A stretch of 51,333 nt of DNA from an uncultured Ferrovum sp. (GCA_903893215.1 CAITLJ010000052.1:1-51333); one strand, 5' to 3'; numbered from the stretch's first letter, positions 9,033 to 17,797 are shown. Notes: generated by a model from the letters alone, not told the origin. Numbers and translations are program-made.

Positions 9033-9064
9033 AAAAAGCCCCGACAGCAATGTCGGGGCTTTTT
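9033..9064. terminator. Strong hairpin terminator after the phosphoesterase gene
   Basis: A 14-bp perfect stem (AAAAAGCCCCGACA, loop GCAA, TGTCGGGGCTTTTT) lies 22 bases after the stop codon. It has a T-run on the plus strand and a matching A-run upstream, so it could work in both directions. It marks the end of the phosphate-related gene group. Confidence 0.92.
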
Positions 9065-9289
9065 GTTTGTGCCCCCGGATTGTGCGGGCGCAGGGGATAC
9101 TCCGCGGCGCTGACCTTCGTTGCCAGTTTGCGCTGCAGCATGCAAACGCCCGTATGACTCCCCCGTTCTACCTATTTCCTTTTTTTCATAAGCTGCTAAC
9201 GTGAAGCCATAAACACTGAAGGCGTGCGCTGAGATTGCGCACACCCTTCATTCATAAGTGGTCACACATCCAGCTCCCGGAGGAGTCCC

Positions 9290-11908
9290 GTGAAAACCAA
9301 TCCCCCCCATTCACCGGGCGTGTTGCCGCACGTCGGCGCAGCGCCTTTCAGTGAAGAAGAACTCAGCGCCGCAGGTTCCAGCCGCCGCAGCCTGATCACT
9401 TACGCCGTATCGGCACCGGTGGTCACCATGGCGGCCGGTCTGGCCGTTCCGGCCGAAGCGCAGGCCGCCGTGCCGCTAACGCCGCCGGACACCACCGACT
9501 ATTACGATCTGGGCGACGCGATCACCCAGTCCTCGGCGCCCACGATGCCGCTGGTGCGTCTGTCGGTCGCTGCAAGCGGACGCATCGTCTTCGATATGCC
9601 CCGCCTGGAGAGTGGCCAGGGCCTGTCCACCGCCCTGGGCATGATCATTGCCGAAGAACTCGATGTGCCCGCCAGCATGGTGGATGTCACGGAATCGGAC
9701 GCCCGGCCCGAGCTGCTGTTCAACATGCTGACCGGCGGCTCCAGTTCGATCCGCAGTTTTGCCAACATTCTGCCGCTGCTGGCAGCCCAGCTGCGCGCCC
9801 GCCTGCTGTTAGCCGCAGCCAAGCAGATGAATGTGCCGAGTTCGTCCCTCAGTACCGCCAACGGGTCGGTACTGTCGGCCACTGGCGCGTCGATCACCTA
9901 CGGCGCGCTGACCTTTGCCGCCTCGCTGATCCCGCCGCCGCTCAACGTGCTGCCCAAGTCGCCGGGCAGCTACAAGGTAGTGGGCAAAAGTACCCGTCGC
10001 ATCGACGCGATGGCCATCGTGACCGGTCGCAAGCAGTTCACCATGGACCTGCAGGTGCCTGGCGCCAAGCCCACCATGGTATGCCGTCCGCCCACCATCA
10101 TGGGCACTGTGGTACGCGTCAACAACCTGGCCGCCGTGCAGGCCATGCCGGGCGTGATCGGCGTGTGCGTGCTGCCCACGGGCGGCATCATCACCCCCAT
10201 CCCGCCGGGGGTGGCGGTGATGGCCGATACGTTCAGCCAGGCCTGGGATGCCGTCAATGCGCTTAACGTCACCTGGGGGCCCGGCACCATCGATGGCCAG
10301 AGCAATGCCACCATCACCGCGCAGTTGAAGGCAGCCGTGCCGCCTGCCGTAGTGCCAGCCCTTTCCGGCCTGCTGGGTGGTGTCACGCTGGATGCCGAAT
10401 TCACCATGGCCCCCCTGCCGCATGCGCCGATGGAAACCGACTGCGCGATTGCCGATGTGCGCAAGGATGCCAATGGCAACGTGATCAGCTGCGAACTCTG
10501 GGCCGGTATGCAGTCACCTATCGTCGCCTCGCGCTCGGTGGCGCTCGACCTGGGGCTACCGACCACAGCGGTCACGGCGCACGTGATCTCCAGCGGTGGC
10601 TCGTTTGGCCGCCGTCTGTTCTGGGACCCGGTGCAGCAGGCCGCGCAGATCTCGAAGATCCTGGGCCGGCCCTGCAAGCTGATGTATCACCGGGCGCACG
10701 ACATGCGTCATGGTCGTGGCCGACCGCTGCAGTATCATCGGGTGCGCGCACGCACCCTGCTCGGTCAGGTGATTTCCTTTGATCACCGCATCGCCAGCCC
10801 GCGCCTGGATACCCGGCACGGCTTTGGCGACATGCTCACCGCGGTGGCGGCATCGGCGCCCTCCAGCGTGCAGCAATCCCTTGGCAACATGGCAGTAGAA
10901 GAGGCGCTTTTCCTGACCATGGTGACCAAGCCTTACAACTACGGCCTGGCCAGTCGGCTGCTGTTGCCGCAACCGGTGATCATGAATACCGGCTCTTACC
11001 GGTCGGTGCACATCCAGCCGACCCGCACGGTCGAGGAGATCATGACCGACGAGATTGCCAATTCACTCGGTCAGGATCCGGTGGCGTTCCGCATGAGCGT
11101 GTTGCGCGATCCGCGCGCCAAGGCGGTGCTGCAGACGGTGGCCACCAGTGGTCAGTGGGGCCGGACCATGCCAGCCAACTGCGCGCAGGGGATTGCCGTG
11201 CACGCCGAGACACGTTCCTTTGCGGCGTGTCTGATCGAGATTGATGCCACGGCGTCGATCAACGGCACGGGGCCGGCTCTGGTCACCAAGGCGGTGATGG
11301 CAATTGATGTGGGTAACCCGATCAACCCGATCGGAGTAGAAGCCCAAATGATGAGTGCGCTCAACGAGTCGATCACGATTGTGCTGATGGGGGGGCTGCA
11401 TGTGCAGAACGGCCTGCCACAGGAAGGCAGCTACTCGCAGTATCACTTCTCCCGGATCCGGCACTTTCCGAAGGACTGCACGGTGTTGATCATGCCACCC
11501 ACCGGGCAGCCGATCGGCGGCCTGGGCGAAGTGGGACTGACCACCACCAGCGCGGCGATCGCCAATGCATGGGCGCGTGCCACCGGCATCAAGGCGCGCA
11601 ATTTTCCGCTGTATTTCCCGCTCGACTTCACCCCGTTCCCGCCGGACAAGCTGCCGACGCGCCTGAACCTGCCGCTGCCCACCTCAGGACAAGACCATGA
11701 CAATTCAGAATTTCAAAGTGGATGGCGCGCAAGTTCAGGTGGACGTGCCGGACGACACCTCGCTGCTGTGGGTGCTGCGCGACAAGCTGGGATATACCGG
11801 TCCCAAGTACGGCTGTGGCATCAATGTCTGCAAGGCCTGTACGTGTCTGGTAGACGGCAAGGCGTTCACGCCGTGTGCCACCCACGTGTCGACTGTCAGT
11901 GGCCATAA
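9290..11908 (+). CDS. iorB: Molybdopterin-binding subunit of an isoquinoline 1-oxidoreductase-like hydroxylase
   Basis: The protein resembles the large subunit of the IorAB/aldehyde-dehydrogenase group of molybdenum hydroxylases. It has a twin-arginine export signal (SSRRSLITYAVSAPVVTMAAG, residues 30-50), so the folded enzyme should reach the periplasm. Recognisable pieces are PHAPMETDCAIADV, the cofactor-binding SGGSFGRRLFWDP and GGLGEVGLTTTSAAIANAW, in which Glu747 matches the catalytic glutamate. The start is GTG at 9290 behind a strong GGAGGAG. The frame reads 212 bases into the next gene, and its last ~70 residues look like an out-of-frame reading of that gene. A stop in another frame (TGA at 11699-11701) would give the usual 4-bp overlap, so a late frameshift is possible. 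The substrate is unknown; the family oxidises N-heterocycles or aldehydes. Confidence 0.85.
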   Translation: MKTNPPHSPGVLPHVGAAPFSEEELSAAGSSRRSLITYAVSAPVVTMAAGLAVPAEAQAAVPLTPPDTTDYYDLGDAITQSSAPTMPLVRLSVAASGRIVFDMPRLESGQGLSTALGMIIAEELDVPASMVDVTESDARPELLFNMLTGGSSSIRSFANILPLLAAQLRARLLLAAAKQMNVPSSSLSTANGSVLSATGASITYGALTFAASLIPPPLNVLPKSPGSYKVVGKSTRRIDAMAIVTGRKQFTMDLQVPGAKPTMVCRPPTIMGTVVRVNNLAAVQAMPGVIGVCVLPTGGIITPIPPGVAVMADTFSQAWDAVNALNVTWGPGTIDGQSNATITAQLKAAVPPAVVPALSGLLGGVTLDAEFTMAPLPHAPMETDCAIADVRKDANGNVISCELWAGMQSPIVASRSVALDLGLPTTAVTAHVISSGGSFGRRLFWDPVQQAAQISKILGRPCKLMYHRAHDMRHGRGRPLQYHRVRARTLLGQVISFDHRIASPRLDTRHGFGDMLTAVAASAPSSVQQSLGNMAVEEALFLTMVTKPYNYGLASRLLLPQPVIMNTGSYRSVHIQPTRTVEEIMTDEIANSLGQDPVAFRMSVLRDPRAKAVLQTVATSGQWGRTMPANCAQGIAVHAETRSFAACLIEIDATASINGTGPALVTKAVMAIDVGNPINPIGVEAQMMSALNESITIVLMGGLHVQNGLPQEGSYSQYHFSRIRHFPKDCTVLIMPPTGQPIGGLGEVGLTTTSAAIANAWARATGIKARNFPLYFPLDFTPFPPDKLPTRLNLPLPTSGQDHDNSEFQSGWRASSGGRAGRHLAAVGAARQAGIYRSQVRLWHQCLQGLYVSGRRQGVHAVCHPRVDCQWP

Positions 11909-12179
11909 CATCACCACCATCCAGGGGCTTGCCGGCACCAATGCCGACGGCAGCATCGCACTTCATCCGGTGCAGCAGGCGTGGCTGGACCTGGACGTGG
12001 CGCAGTGCGGCTACTGCCAGGCGGGTTGGATCATGGCCACTGTCGACCTGCTCAAGCGGACCGCCAACAACCCGACCGACGCCGACATCGACGCCATGCA
12101 GAACGTGTGCCGCTGCGGCACCTACGGGCGCATTCGCGCGGCCATCAAGCTGGCCGCGTCGCGCATGCGCGGTGCCTGA
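11697..12179 (+). CDS. iorA: 2Fe-2S subunit of the isoquinoline 1-oxidoreductase-like hydroxylase
   Basis: This 160-residue protein is the iron-sulfur partner of the preceding gene product. The N-terminal plant-type ferredoxin cluster uses Cys40, Cys45, Cys48 and Cys60. The helical second domain has QCGYCQAG (Cys104, Cys107) and NVCRCGTYGRI (Cys138, Cys140). Length and spacing are standard for the family. The subunit passes electrons from the molybdenum centre to an external acceptor. No FAD subunit or cytochrome c gene is adjacent, so the acceptor is unknown. It has no signal peptide of its own and would be exported with the Tat-bearing large subunit. AGGA precedes the ATG at 11697. Confidence 0.92.
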   Translation: MTIQNFKVDGAQVQVDVPDDTSLLWVLRDKLGYTGPKYGCGINVCKACTCLVDGKAFTPCATHVSTVSGHNITTIQGLAGTNADGSIALHPVQQAWLDLDVAQCGYCQAGWIMATVDLLKRTANNPTDADIDAMQNVCRCGTYGRIRAAIKLAASRMRGA

Positions 12180-12200
12180 CGCCGGACACACCGCGCTTGT

Positions 12201-12235
12201 TCTGGCCAGCCACTGCGCCGCAGCGGCTGGCCAGA
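12201..12235. terminator. Bidirectional hairpin between convergent genes
   Basis: TCTGGCCAGCC (12201-12211) pairs perfectly with GGCTGGCCAGA (12225-12235), and an inner CTGC/GCAG extends the stem. It lies between the convergent iorA and aminotransferase genes. There is no long T-run, so it may act as a weak terminator or transcript-end stabiliser. Confidence 0.55.
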
Positions 12236-12270
12236 AGACCGCACCCTCGCGCTACGCGCTCCGCTTCGTC

Positions 12271-13461
12271 TCAACCCGGCGCATCGGGGCGCATGCCGGC
12301 CAGCCAGCGCTCCAGCCGCTGCAGCCCTTCGCTCAGGTCGCTCCTTGCCGTTGCGTACGACAGGCGCACATGCGTGCTGGCGCTGCAGTGACCAAAGTCT
12401 GCCCCCGGCGTGAGCGCCACCCCGGCCTCTTCGAGCGCGCGCTCGCAGAAGCGCAGGGCATCCAGGCCGGTGGAGGCCACATCGAAATAAATGTAGAACG
12501 CGCCATCCGGTGGCACCGGCACGGGCAGGTTCAGTCGTGTCAGGCCTTGCAGCACCAGATCGCGTCGTGCCTTCAGTTCCTGCCGACGTTGCTCGCACAG
12601 GGCCAGGGTTTCTGGTGTGAAGCAGGCCAGCGCGGCGTTCTGCGCCGGCACGGACGGGCAGATGTAGTAGTTTTGCGCCAGACGCTCCAGCGCCGGCATC
12701 AGGGCAGGGGGGGCAATGCACCAACCCAGGCGCCAGCCTGTCATGCCGAAGGTTTTTGAGAAGCTGTTGATCACCACCGCGCCGGGGTCATGCGCCAGCA
12801 CGGTCTGCGCGGCCGCGCCGGTGGCATCGCGGTCGGCCAGGTTCAGGTAGATTTCATCGACCACCCGCCAGCCGTCGCGGGCGGCCACCCAGGCGCAGAT
12901 GGCCTGCAGTTGGTCGGGCTGCACCGAGGTACCGGTGGGATTGGAGGGCGAGGCGATCAGAACCCCACGGGTAGCGGCCGTCCAGTGCGCCTCCACAAGG
13001 GAGGTATCGAGCTGAAAACGCGAGGCTGCGTTGGTGGGTACCAGCGCCACGTCCGCACCAAAACCGGCCAGAAAATGCCGGTTGCACGGATACGAAGGGT
13101 CGGCTACCAGCACCCGGTCGCCCGGGTCGACCAGGGCGGCCGCCACCAGCAGCAGGGCGGCCGAAGCGCCAGCGGTGACCACCACTTGGCCGGGATCCAC
13201 CTGCACGCCATGCACGGTGGCGTAAAACCCGGCGATGGCAGCGCGCAGGGCGGGCAGACCCAAGGCCTGCGTGTAGGCCTGCGCCCGCCCATCCATCTGC
13301 GCGCGCATGGCATCGATCACCGCGGGGGGGGCGCCAAAGTCCGGTTCGCCGATGTTCAGCCGGATCACGCGTTGTCCGGCAAGTTCGAGTGCTTCGGCGC
13401 GCTTGCCGAATTCCATGGCGAGAAACGGGGTGATCGCCTGTGCGCGTCGGGAAATCTTCAC
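12271..13461 (-). CDS. Class I/II pyridoxal-phosphate aminotransferase
   Basis: The 396-residue product is a fold-type I aminotransferase of the aspartate-aminotransferase group. Visible landmarks are the N-terminal LNIGEPDFGAPPAVIDA, the cofactor-binding ASPSNPTGT, DEIYLNL, and SFSKTFGMTGWRLGW with the Schiff-base lysine. The length is normal and the frame intact. It starts six bases after the stop of the asparagine permease gene, so the two are very likely one transcript. Donor and acceptor cannot be read from sequence. The neighbouring asparagine permease and divergent methionine-salvage genes make asparagine use, or the final keto-methylthiobutyrate transamination, possible roles; both are inference. 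Confidence 0.88.
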   Translation of the reverse strand: MKISRRAQAITPFLAMEFGKRAEALELAGQRVIRLNIGEPDFGAPPAVIDAMRAQMDGRAQAYTQALGLPALRAAIAGFYATVHGVQVDPGQVVVTAGASAALLLVAAALVDPGDRVLVADPSYPCNRHFLAGFGADVALVPTNAASRFQLDTSLVEAHWTAATRGVLIASPSNPTGTSVQPDQLQAICAWVAARDGWRVVDEIYLNLADRDATGAAAQTVLAHDPGAVVINSFSKTFGMTGWRLGWCIAPPALMPALERLAQNYYICPSVPAQNAALACFTPETLALCEQRRQELKARRDLVLQGLTRLNLPVPVPPDGAFYIYFDVASTGLDALRFCERALEEAGVALTPGADFGHCSASTHVRLSYATARSDLSEGLQRLERWLAGMRPDAPG

Positions 13462-13467
13462 GCGTGC

Positions 13468-14931
13468 TTATCCTCGCCCCGGGGTCCGTTGCAGCCCCCG
13501 CCAACCCAGCATCAGCGCCACCGTCACCAACGGTATGGCAGCAATCGTGAAGGTGCCATCCGGGTAGTCGAAGGCCATCAGCACCAGCACGCCCAGCAGG
13601 AAGGCAAGTGTCAGCCACGAGGACCAGGGCGCGGCCGGCATACGGAAGCCCACCACCGCCAGTTCGCCACGGTCCTGCGCTTGGCGCAGCCTGATCTGGC
13701 ACAGCACGATAAACCCCCAGGTGCTGATGATGCCCAGCGAGGCCACGTTAAGCACGATCTCGAACACCTGACTTGGCACCAGATAGTTGAGCACCACGCC
13801 GACCAGATAGACCGCCAGCGTGATCAGGATGCCGCCGTAAGGCACGTTGTTGGCGTTCATGCGCGCCAGGAAGGGGGGGGCCGAACCGCCCATCGCCAGC
13901 GAGCGCAGCACGCGGCCGGTGGAATACAGTCCCGAATTGAGGCTGGAAAGAGCCGCCGTGAGCACCACCAGGTTCATGGCTGTGCCAATGCCGGGCACGC
14001 CGAGCGCCCCGAAGAAGGTGACAAACGGACTGACGCCGGCGCGATAGGCGGTCCACGGCATCAGCAGCACCAGCAGCACCACCGCCCCGACATAGAACAC
14101 GGCAATCCGCCACATCACGCTGTTGATGGCCTTTGGTAATACCGAGCGGGCGTCTGCAGCTTCACCGGCGGCCGTACCGATCAGTTCCACGCCGGCGTAT
14201 GCAAACACCACGCCCTGCACGATCACCACGGCGGGCAGTAGCCCGTGTGGAAACAGTCCGCCGTTCTGTGCCACCAGATGCAGGCCCGGACTGACGCCCG
14301 CCACAGGATGACCGGTGACCAGGATCAGCGTGCCCACCAGCAGGAACAGCACCAGGGCACCCACCTTGATCAGCGAAAACCAGAACTCCATTTCACCGAA
14401 CCACTTCACTGCGGCCATGTTCATCGCGCCCACAAAGGTGAGCGCCACCAGGGCAAACGCCCATTGCGGCATGTCGGCAAACGTGCCCCAGTAACGCATG
14501 TACAGCGCCACCGCCGTGATATCCACGATGCCGGTCATGGCCCAGTTCAGGTAGTACATCCAGCCGGCAATGAAGGCGCCTTTCTCGCCATAAAATTCCC
14601 TGGCATACGACACAAAGCTGCCGGAGGTGGGCCGGTGCATGACCAGTTCGCCCAGGGCGCGCAGGATCAGGAACGAAAAGGCACCGCACACCAGATAGAC
14701 CACGGCCAGTGCCGGCCCCGCCAGTTGCAGTCGCGCGCCAGCCCCCAGGAACAGGCCGGTGCCGATCGCCCCGCCGATGGCGATCATCTGGATCTGACGC
14801 GGCTTGAGCGTCTGTTCGTAGCCACTTTCATGTGAGTCCAGCCAGCGGCGGCGTTCGCTGTCGTGGGTGATGGCGGCGGAACCGGTGTTTGCGGCAGACG
14901 GGTGGTCACGCGTCGAACTGGAAGCGGGCAT
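13468..14931 (-). CDS. ansP: L-asparagine permease (APC family)
   Basis: The protein closely follows the known AnsP sequence pattern: RQIQMIAIGGAIGTGLFLGA in the first membrane helix, ILRALGELVMHRPTSGSFVS, WMYYLNWAMTGIVDITAVAL, and LTAALSSLNSGLYSTGRVLR. About twelve hydrophobic segments span the inner membrane. In the family it is a proton-coupled importer of asparagine. The ATG at 14931 has GGAAA eight bases upstream; an ATG 33 bases earlier is also in frame. It is divergent from mtnB across 116 bases, and an aminotransferase gene follows directly, which suggests use of the amino group of the imported amino acid. Confidence 0.9.
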   Translation of the reverse strand: MPASSSTRDHPSAANTGSAAITHDSERRRWLDSHESGYEQTLKPRQIQMIAIGGAIGTGLFLGAGARLQLAGPALAVVYLVCGAFSFLILRALGELVMHRPTSGSFVSYAREFYGEKGAFIAGWMYYLNWAMTGIVDITAVALYMRYWGTFADMPQWAFALVALTFVGAMNMAAVKWFGEMEFWFSLIKVGALVLFLLVGTLILVTGHPVAGVSPGLHLVAQNGGLFPHGLLPAVVIVQGVVFAYAGVELIGTAAGEAADARSVLPKAINSVMWRIAVFYVGAVVLLVLLMPWTAYRAGVSPFVTFFGALGVPGIGTAMNLVVLTAALSSLNSGLYSTGRVLRSLAMGGSAPPFLARMNANNVPYGGILITLAVYLVGVVLNYLVPSQVFEIVLNVASLGIISTWGFIVLCQIRLRQAQDRGELAVVGFRMPAAPWSSWLTLAFLLGVLVLMAFDYPDGTFTIAAIPLVTVALMLGWRGLQRTPGRG

Positions 14932-15047
14932 TGCAGGGTTTCCGGGAGGGGCAGGACAGCCCATTGTGAAGCAAAGCGCATGCCGCGGTGCATGGCTTGC
15001 GTGGCGGATGTCATTCCGTTGTCATCTTGTCTCGTTAACGTCGCTGG

Positions 15048-15695
15048 ATGAATGCCGCCCTGCCGCCTGCTATCGTGCCCGCTTCCGCCATCGCGCGCGC
15101 TACGGGTGCGCATGCCCTGATCCAGTTGGGGCGCGAGTTTGCGGCCGCAGGTTGGGTACCGGCCAGCAGCGGCAACTTCTCGTTGCGCCTGCAGTCCGAT
15201 CAAGTGCTGATGACCCGTTCCGGTGTGGAAAAAGGCCAGTTGCAGGAAGACGACTTCCTTTGCGTTGACCCCAGCCAACCCGCGCCGCCCGCGGCCTCTG
15301 CCGAAGCCCCCCTGCACCTGGCGCTATACAGCCAGCAGCCGCAGATCGGCTGCGTACTGCACGTGCATTCGCGCGCTGCGGCCGTGCTGTCGCGTCTCTG
15401 TCTGGCCCGCGGTGATTCGGCGGTGGTACTCGAGGGCTGGGAGCTGCAGAAGGCGCTCGCTGGCCAGCACACCCACGAAGCCCAGGTATGCGTCCCCGTG
15501 TTTGCCAACGCGCAGGACACCAGCGCGCTGGCGCAGCAGATCAGCGCGGCGCTGCCAGCTTTTGCCGGGGCTTGCGGCTATCTGCTTGCCGGTCATGGTC
15601 TTTATGCCTGGGGGCGCACTGCCGCCGAAGCGCGTCGTCATGTGGTTGCGTTCGATGCACTGTTCCAGTGCCAGCTGGATCTGGGCCGAACCTGA
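15048..15695 (+). CDS. mtnB: Methylthioribulose-1-phosphate dehydratase
   Basis: This 215-residue protein belongs to the class II aldolase/adducin fold. It shows PASSGNFSLR near the N-terminus, a zinc-binding HVHS (about residue 106) and GHGLYAWG (about 184), in which a further histidine binds the metal. In the methionine salvage pathway it dehydrates 5-methylthioribulose-1-phosphate to the diketo intermediate. Assignment to MtnB rather than another aldolase is backed by the next two genes, which carry out the following steps. No strong ribosome site is visible before the ATG at 15048. The protein should be cytosolic. Confidence 0.93.
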   Translation: MNAALPPAIVPASAIARATGAHALIQLGREFAAAGWVPASSGNFSLRLQSDQVLMTRSGVEKGQLQEDDFLCVDPSQPAPPAASAEAPLHLALYSQQPQIGCVLHVHSRAAAVLSRLCLARGDSAVVLEGWELQKALAGQHTHEAQVCVPVFANAQDTSALAQQISAALPAFAGACGYLLAGHGLYAWGRTAAEARRHVVAFDALFQCQLDLGRT

Positions 15696-15780
15696 GCCCG
15701 CCCCGACTGCGCTGCCCGGCAAGACCGTCACCTTTACGCCACTTTTCATCTGTTCAACCTGCTTTTTCGGGAGAGTCCCA

Positions 15781-16338
15781 ATGAGCCTGCTGTCGGTATT
15801 TCGGGTCAGTGATCCGGGGCTGTGCCTGCACACATTGCATCAGCCAGATGCAATTGCTGCTGCACTGGCCGGGCACGGCGTGCGCTTTCGCAAGATGCCG
15901 GATTGTGCGGTACTGGCGGCGGGTGCCCCAGAGGCAGACATCCGGGCCGCGTTGGCTGGACCGATTGCCGAGGAGTGCGCGCACGGCGGCTACGAGAGTG
16001 TGGACGTGGTCTCGGTCACGCCCGCCACGCCGGGGGTTGCGGCGATGCGTACACGTTTTCTGGCGGAGCATGTCCATGTCGAAGATGAGGCGCGTCTGAT
16101 GGTGGCCGGTTCTGGCGTGTTCTACCTGCGGGTGCAGGACACCCTGCTGTTGCTGCTGCTCGAGGCGGGTGAACTGATCTCGGTACCCGCCGGCATGCGC
16201 CACTGGTTTGACATGGGGTTGCAGCCTGCCTTTACGGCAGTGCGCTTTTTTACCCGTCCTGACGGATGGGTGGCGCAGTTCACCGGCGACCCGATTGCGG
16301 CCAGTTTCCCCGACTGGGCTGGCGCGGCCGCAGCGTGA
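15781..16338 (+). CDS. mtnD: Acireductone dioxygenase
   Basis: The 185-residue product is a cupin of the acireductone dioxygenase family. Metal ligands are seen in EHVHVEDEAR (two histidines and a glutamate) and in PAGMRHWFDMG (the last histidine). Depending on whether iron or nickel is bound, family members form the keto acid precursor of methionine or an off-pathway product. GGGAGA precedes the ATG at 15781. It lies 85 bases after mtnB and its stop overlaps the GTG start of the next gene by four bases, so translation is probably coupled. Confidence 0.95.
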   Translation: MSLLSVFRVSDPGLCLHTLHQPDAIAAALAGHGVRFRKMPDCAVLAAGAPEADIRAALAGPIAEECAHGGYESVDVVSVTPATPGVAAMRTRFLAEHVHVEDEARLMVAGSGVFYLRVQDTLLLLLLEAGELISVPAGMRHWFDMGLQPAFTAVRFFTRPDGWVAQFTGDPIAASFPDWAGAAAA

Positions 16339-17081
16339 ACGGCACGATCACCGGTTTGCCCGCTGCCGCAGGTCAGGTCGGCGGACCGTCCGACCTGCCG
16401 GCGGATCTGCCGCTCACCCGGCCGACGGTGTTGCTCACCGACCTGGAGGGCACCACCTCGTCGTTGCGCTTCGTGCAACAGGTGCTGTTTCCGTATGCGC
16501 GCGCGCATCTGGCTGACTTTGTTGCCCGTCATGCGCAGTTGGCCGAAGTGCAGGCCGCCCTGGCGGCCACCGCACCCAGCACCCGGCCGGTGCAGGAACT
16601 GCTTGACTGGATCGATCAGGACCGCAAGCACGGCGCGCTCAAGGCACTGCAGGGCTGTATCTGGGAGTCAGGTTATGCCCGTGGCGAACTGCTTGGCCAT
16701 TTTTGGCCAGATGCTGTGAACGGCATGCGTCGTCTGGCAGGGCAGGGGATCCGGCTTGGCGTGTATTCGTCGGGATCGGTGCGGGCTCAGCAGCTGCTCT
16801 TCCGGCACAGCGTGGCCGGCGATGTCAGCCAGCTGATCAGCCACTGGTTTGATACGGCCGTGGGACCCAAACAGTCCCCGGCTTCCTACCAGCAGATTGA
16901 AGCCGCGCTGGGCGTGGCAGCGGCACAGGTGTTGTTCCTGTCCGACGTGCCAGCCGAACTGGATGCGGCGCGGACAGCAGGTTTTCAGACCTGCTGCATT
17001 GAGCGCGGTGAGCAGGGATATCCTCCTGCTCACGCGCATCCGGTGCGCACCAGCTTTGACCAGCTGGTGTTTGCCGGCTGA
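16335..17081 (+). CDS. mtnC: Enolase-phosphatase E1
   Basis: The 248-residue protein is a HAD-superfamily hydrolase with the MtnC signature. Motif I is LTDLEGTTSSLRFVQQVLFP, motif II lies in YSSGSVRAQ, the motif III lysine is in VGPKQSPASY, and motif IV is LFLSDVPAELDAA. It enolises and dephosphorylates the diketo intermediate, giving the acireductone used by MtnD. The best start is the GTG at 16335, which overlaps the mtnD stop (GTGA). The upstream kinase or phosphorylase steps (mtnK, mtnA, mtnP) are not in this window. An octamer repeat array begins at its 3' end. Confidence 0.94.
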   Translation: MNGTITGLPAAAGQVGGPSDLPADLPLTRPTVLLTDLEGTTSSLRFVQQVLFPYARAHLADFVARHAQLAEVQAALAATAPSTRPVQELLDWIDQDRKHGALKALQGCIWESGYARGELLGHFWPDAVNGMRRLAGQGIRLGVYSSGSVRAQQLLFRHSVAGDVSQLISHWFDTAVGPKQSPASYQQIEAALGVAAAQVLFLSDVPAELDAARTAGFQTCCIERGEQGYPPAHAHPVRTSFDQLVFAG

Positions 17082-17168
17082 CCGTCTGATCCGCCGGTCA
17101 GCCGGTCAGCCGGTCAGCCGGTCAGTCGGTCAGTCGGTCCGCCGCAGGATCGGTCAGTCGGTCAGTCG
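17075..17168. repeat. Octamer tandem array between mtnC and nitroreductase
   Basis: The array is built of 8-bp units of the form GGTCAGCC or GGTCAGTC, some degenerate, with a 16-bp interruption near 17140. On the minus strand it reads CGACTGAC units, and the first one holds the nitroreductase stop codon (17162-17164). At the other edge the mtnC stop sits in CGGCTGAC, the same octamer on the plus strand. It thus joins the ends of two convergent genes. Confidence 0.85.
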
Positions 17169-17797
17169 ATCACGCGCACGAAGTCCGCGGTGGGGCGGCG
17201 TACCTTGGCCAGGTTGACCAGCCAGTCCCCTTCGGCGGCACGATAACCCAGCGGCAGCATCACCACGCTCTTCAGGCCGTGCGCGGCCAGTCCGAGCAGG
17301 GCGTCCAGTTTGGCGCCATCGAAACCTTCCATTGGCGTGCTGTCGATTTCTTCTTCGGCCGCTGCCACCATCGCCGTGCCCAGCGCGATGTAGGCCTGAC
17401 GGGCTGCATGTTCAAAGTTGACCTCGGCCGGGCGCTGCGGGTAATGCGCCAGCAGCATGTTGCGATAGGCCTCCCAGCCTTCGTTGCGGAAGCCGCGCAC
17501 TTCGTTGGTCAGGTCAAACATGTGGTTGATGCGGTCGGCGGTGTAGTTGTCCCACGCCGCGAACACCAGCAGGTGCGAGCACTCGGCCACTTGCGCCTGG
17601 TTCATCGCGATCGGCTGGATCTGCGCGCGCAGGGCCGGATTGCGGATCACGATCACTTCATAGGGTTGCAGACCGCTGGAGGTGGCGGTCAGTCGGGTGG
17701 CTTCCAGGATGCGGTCCAGCGCGTCCTGCGGCACCACGCGGGTGGTGTCGTATTTCTTGGTGGCGTAGCGCCAGTTGAGTTGTTTCAGCAACGACAT
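17162..17797 (-). CDS. NfsB-like nitroreductase family oxidoreductase
   Basis: This 211-residue flavoprotein belongs to the NfsB/NfnB-type nitroreductases. Family features are the N-terminal NWRYATKKYD, the FMN-contact region LTATSSGLQPYEVIVI, and ALLGLAAHGLKSVVMLPLGYRA near the end. Such enzymes use NAD(P)H and FMN to reduce nitroaromatics, quinones or unknown metabolites in the cytosol. The ATG at 17797 has AAGGAA eight bases upstream and gives the usual N-terminus (MSLLKQLNWRYATKKYD), so a longer frame from 17860 is not needed. It stands alone between convergent mtnC and the co-directional GH31 gene 85 bases upstream. Confidence 0.9.
   Translation of the reverse strand: MSLLKQLNWRYATKKYDTTRVVPQDALDRILEATRLTATSSGLQPYEVIVIRNPALRAQIQPIAMNQAQVAECSHLLVFAAWDNYTADRINHMFDLTNEVRGFRNEGWEAYRNMLLAHYPQRPAEVNFEHAARQAYIALGTAMVAAAEEEIDSTPMEGFDGAKLDALLGLAAHGLKSVVMLPLGYRAAEGDWLVNLAKVRRPTADFVRVID

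Noticed and set aside
7862-9244. Long minus-strand frame opposite the phosphoesterase
   Set aside because: Its composition is typical of antisense frames, it crosses the terminator, and the plus-strand protein has clear family motifs.
17075-17168. Possible CRISPR array
   Set aside because: Units are 8 bp and directly joined, with no unique spacers and no cas genes in the window; the same holds for the 14-bp and other arrays.
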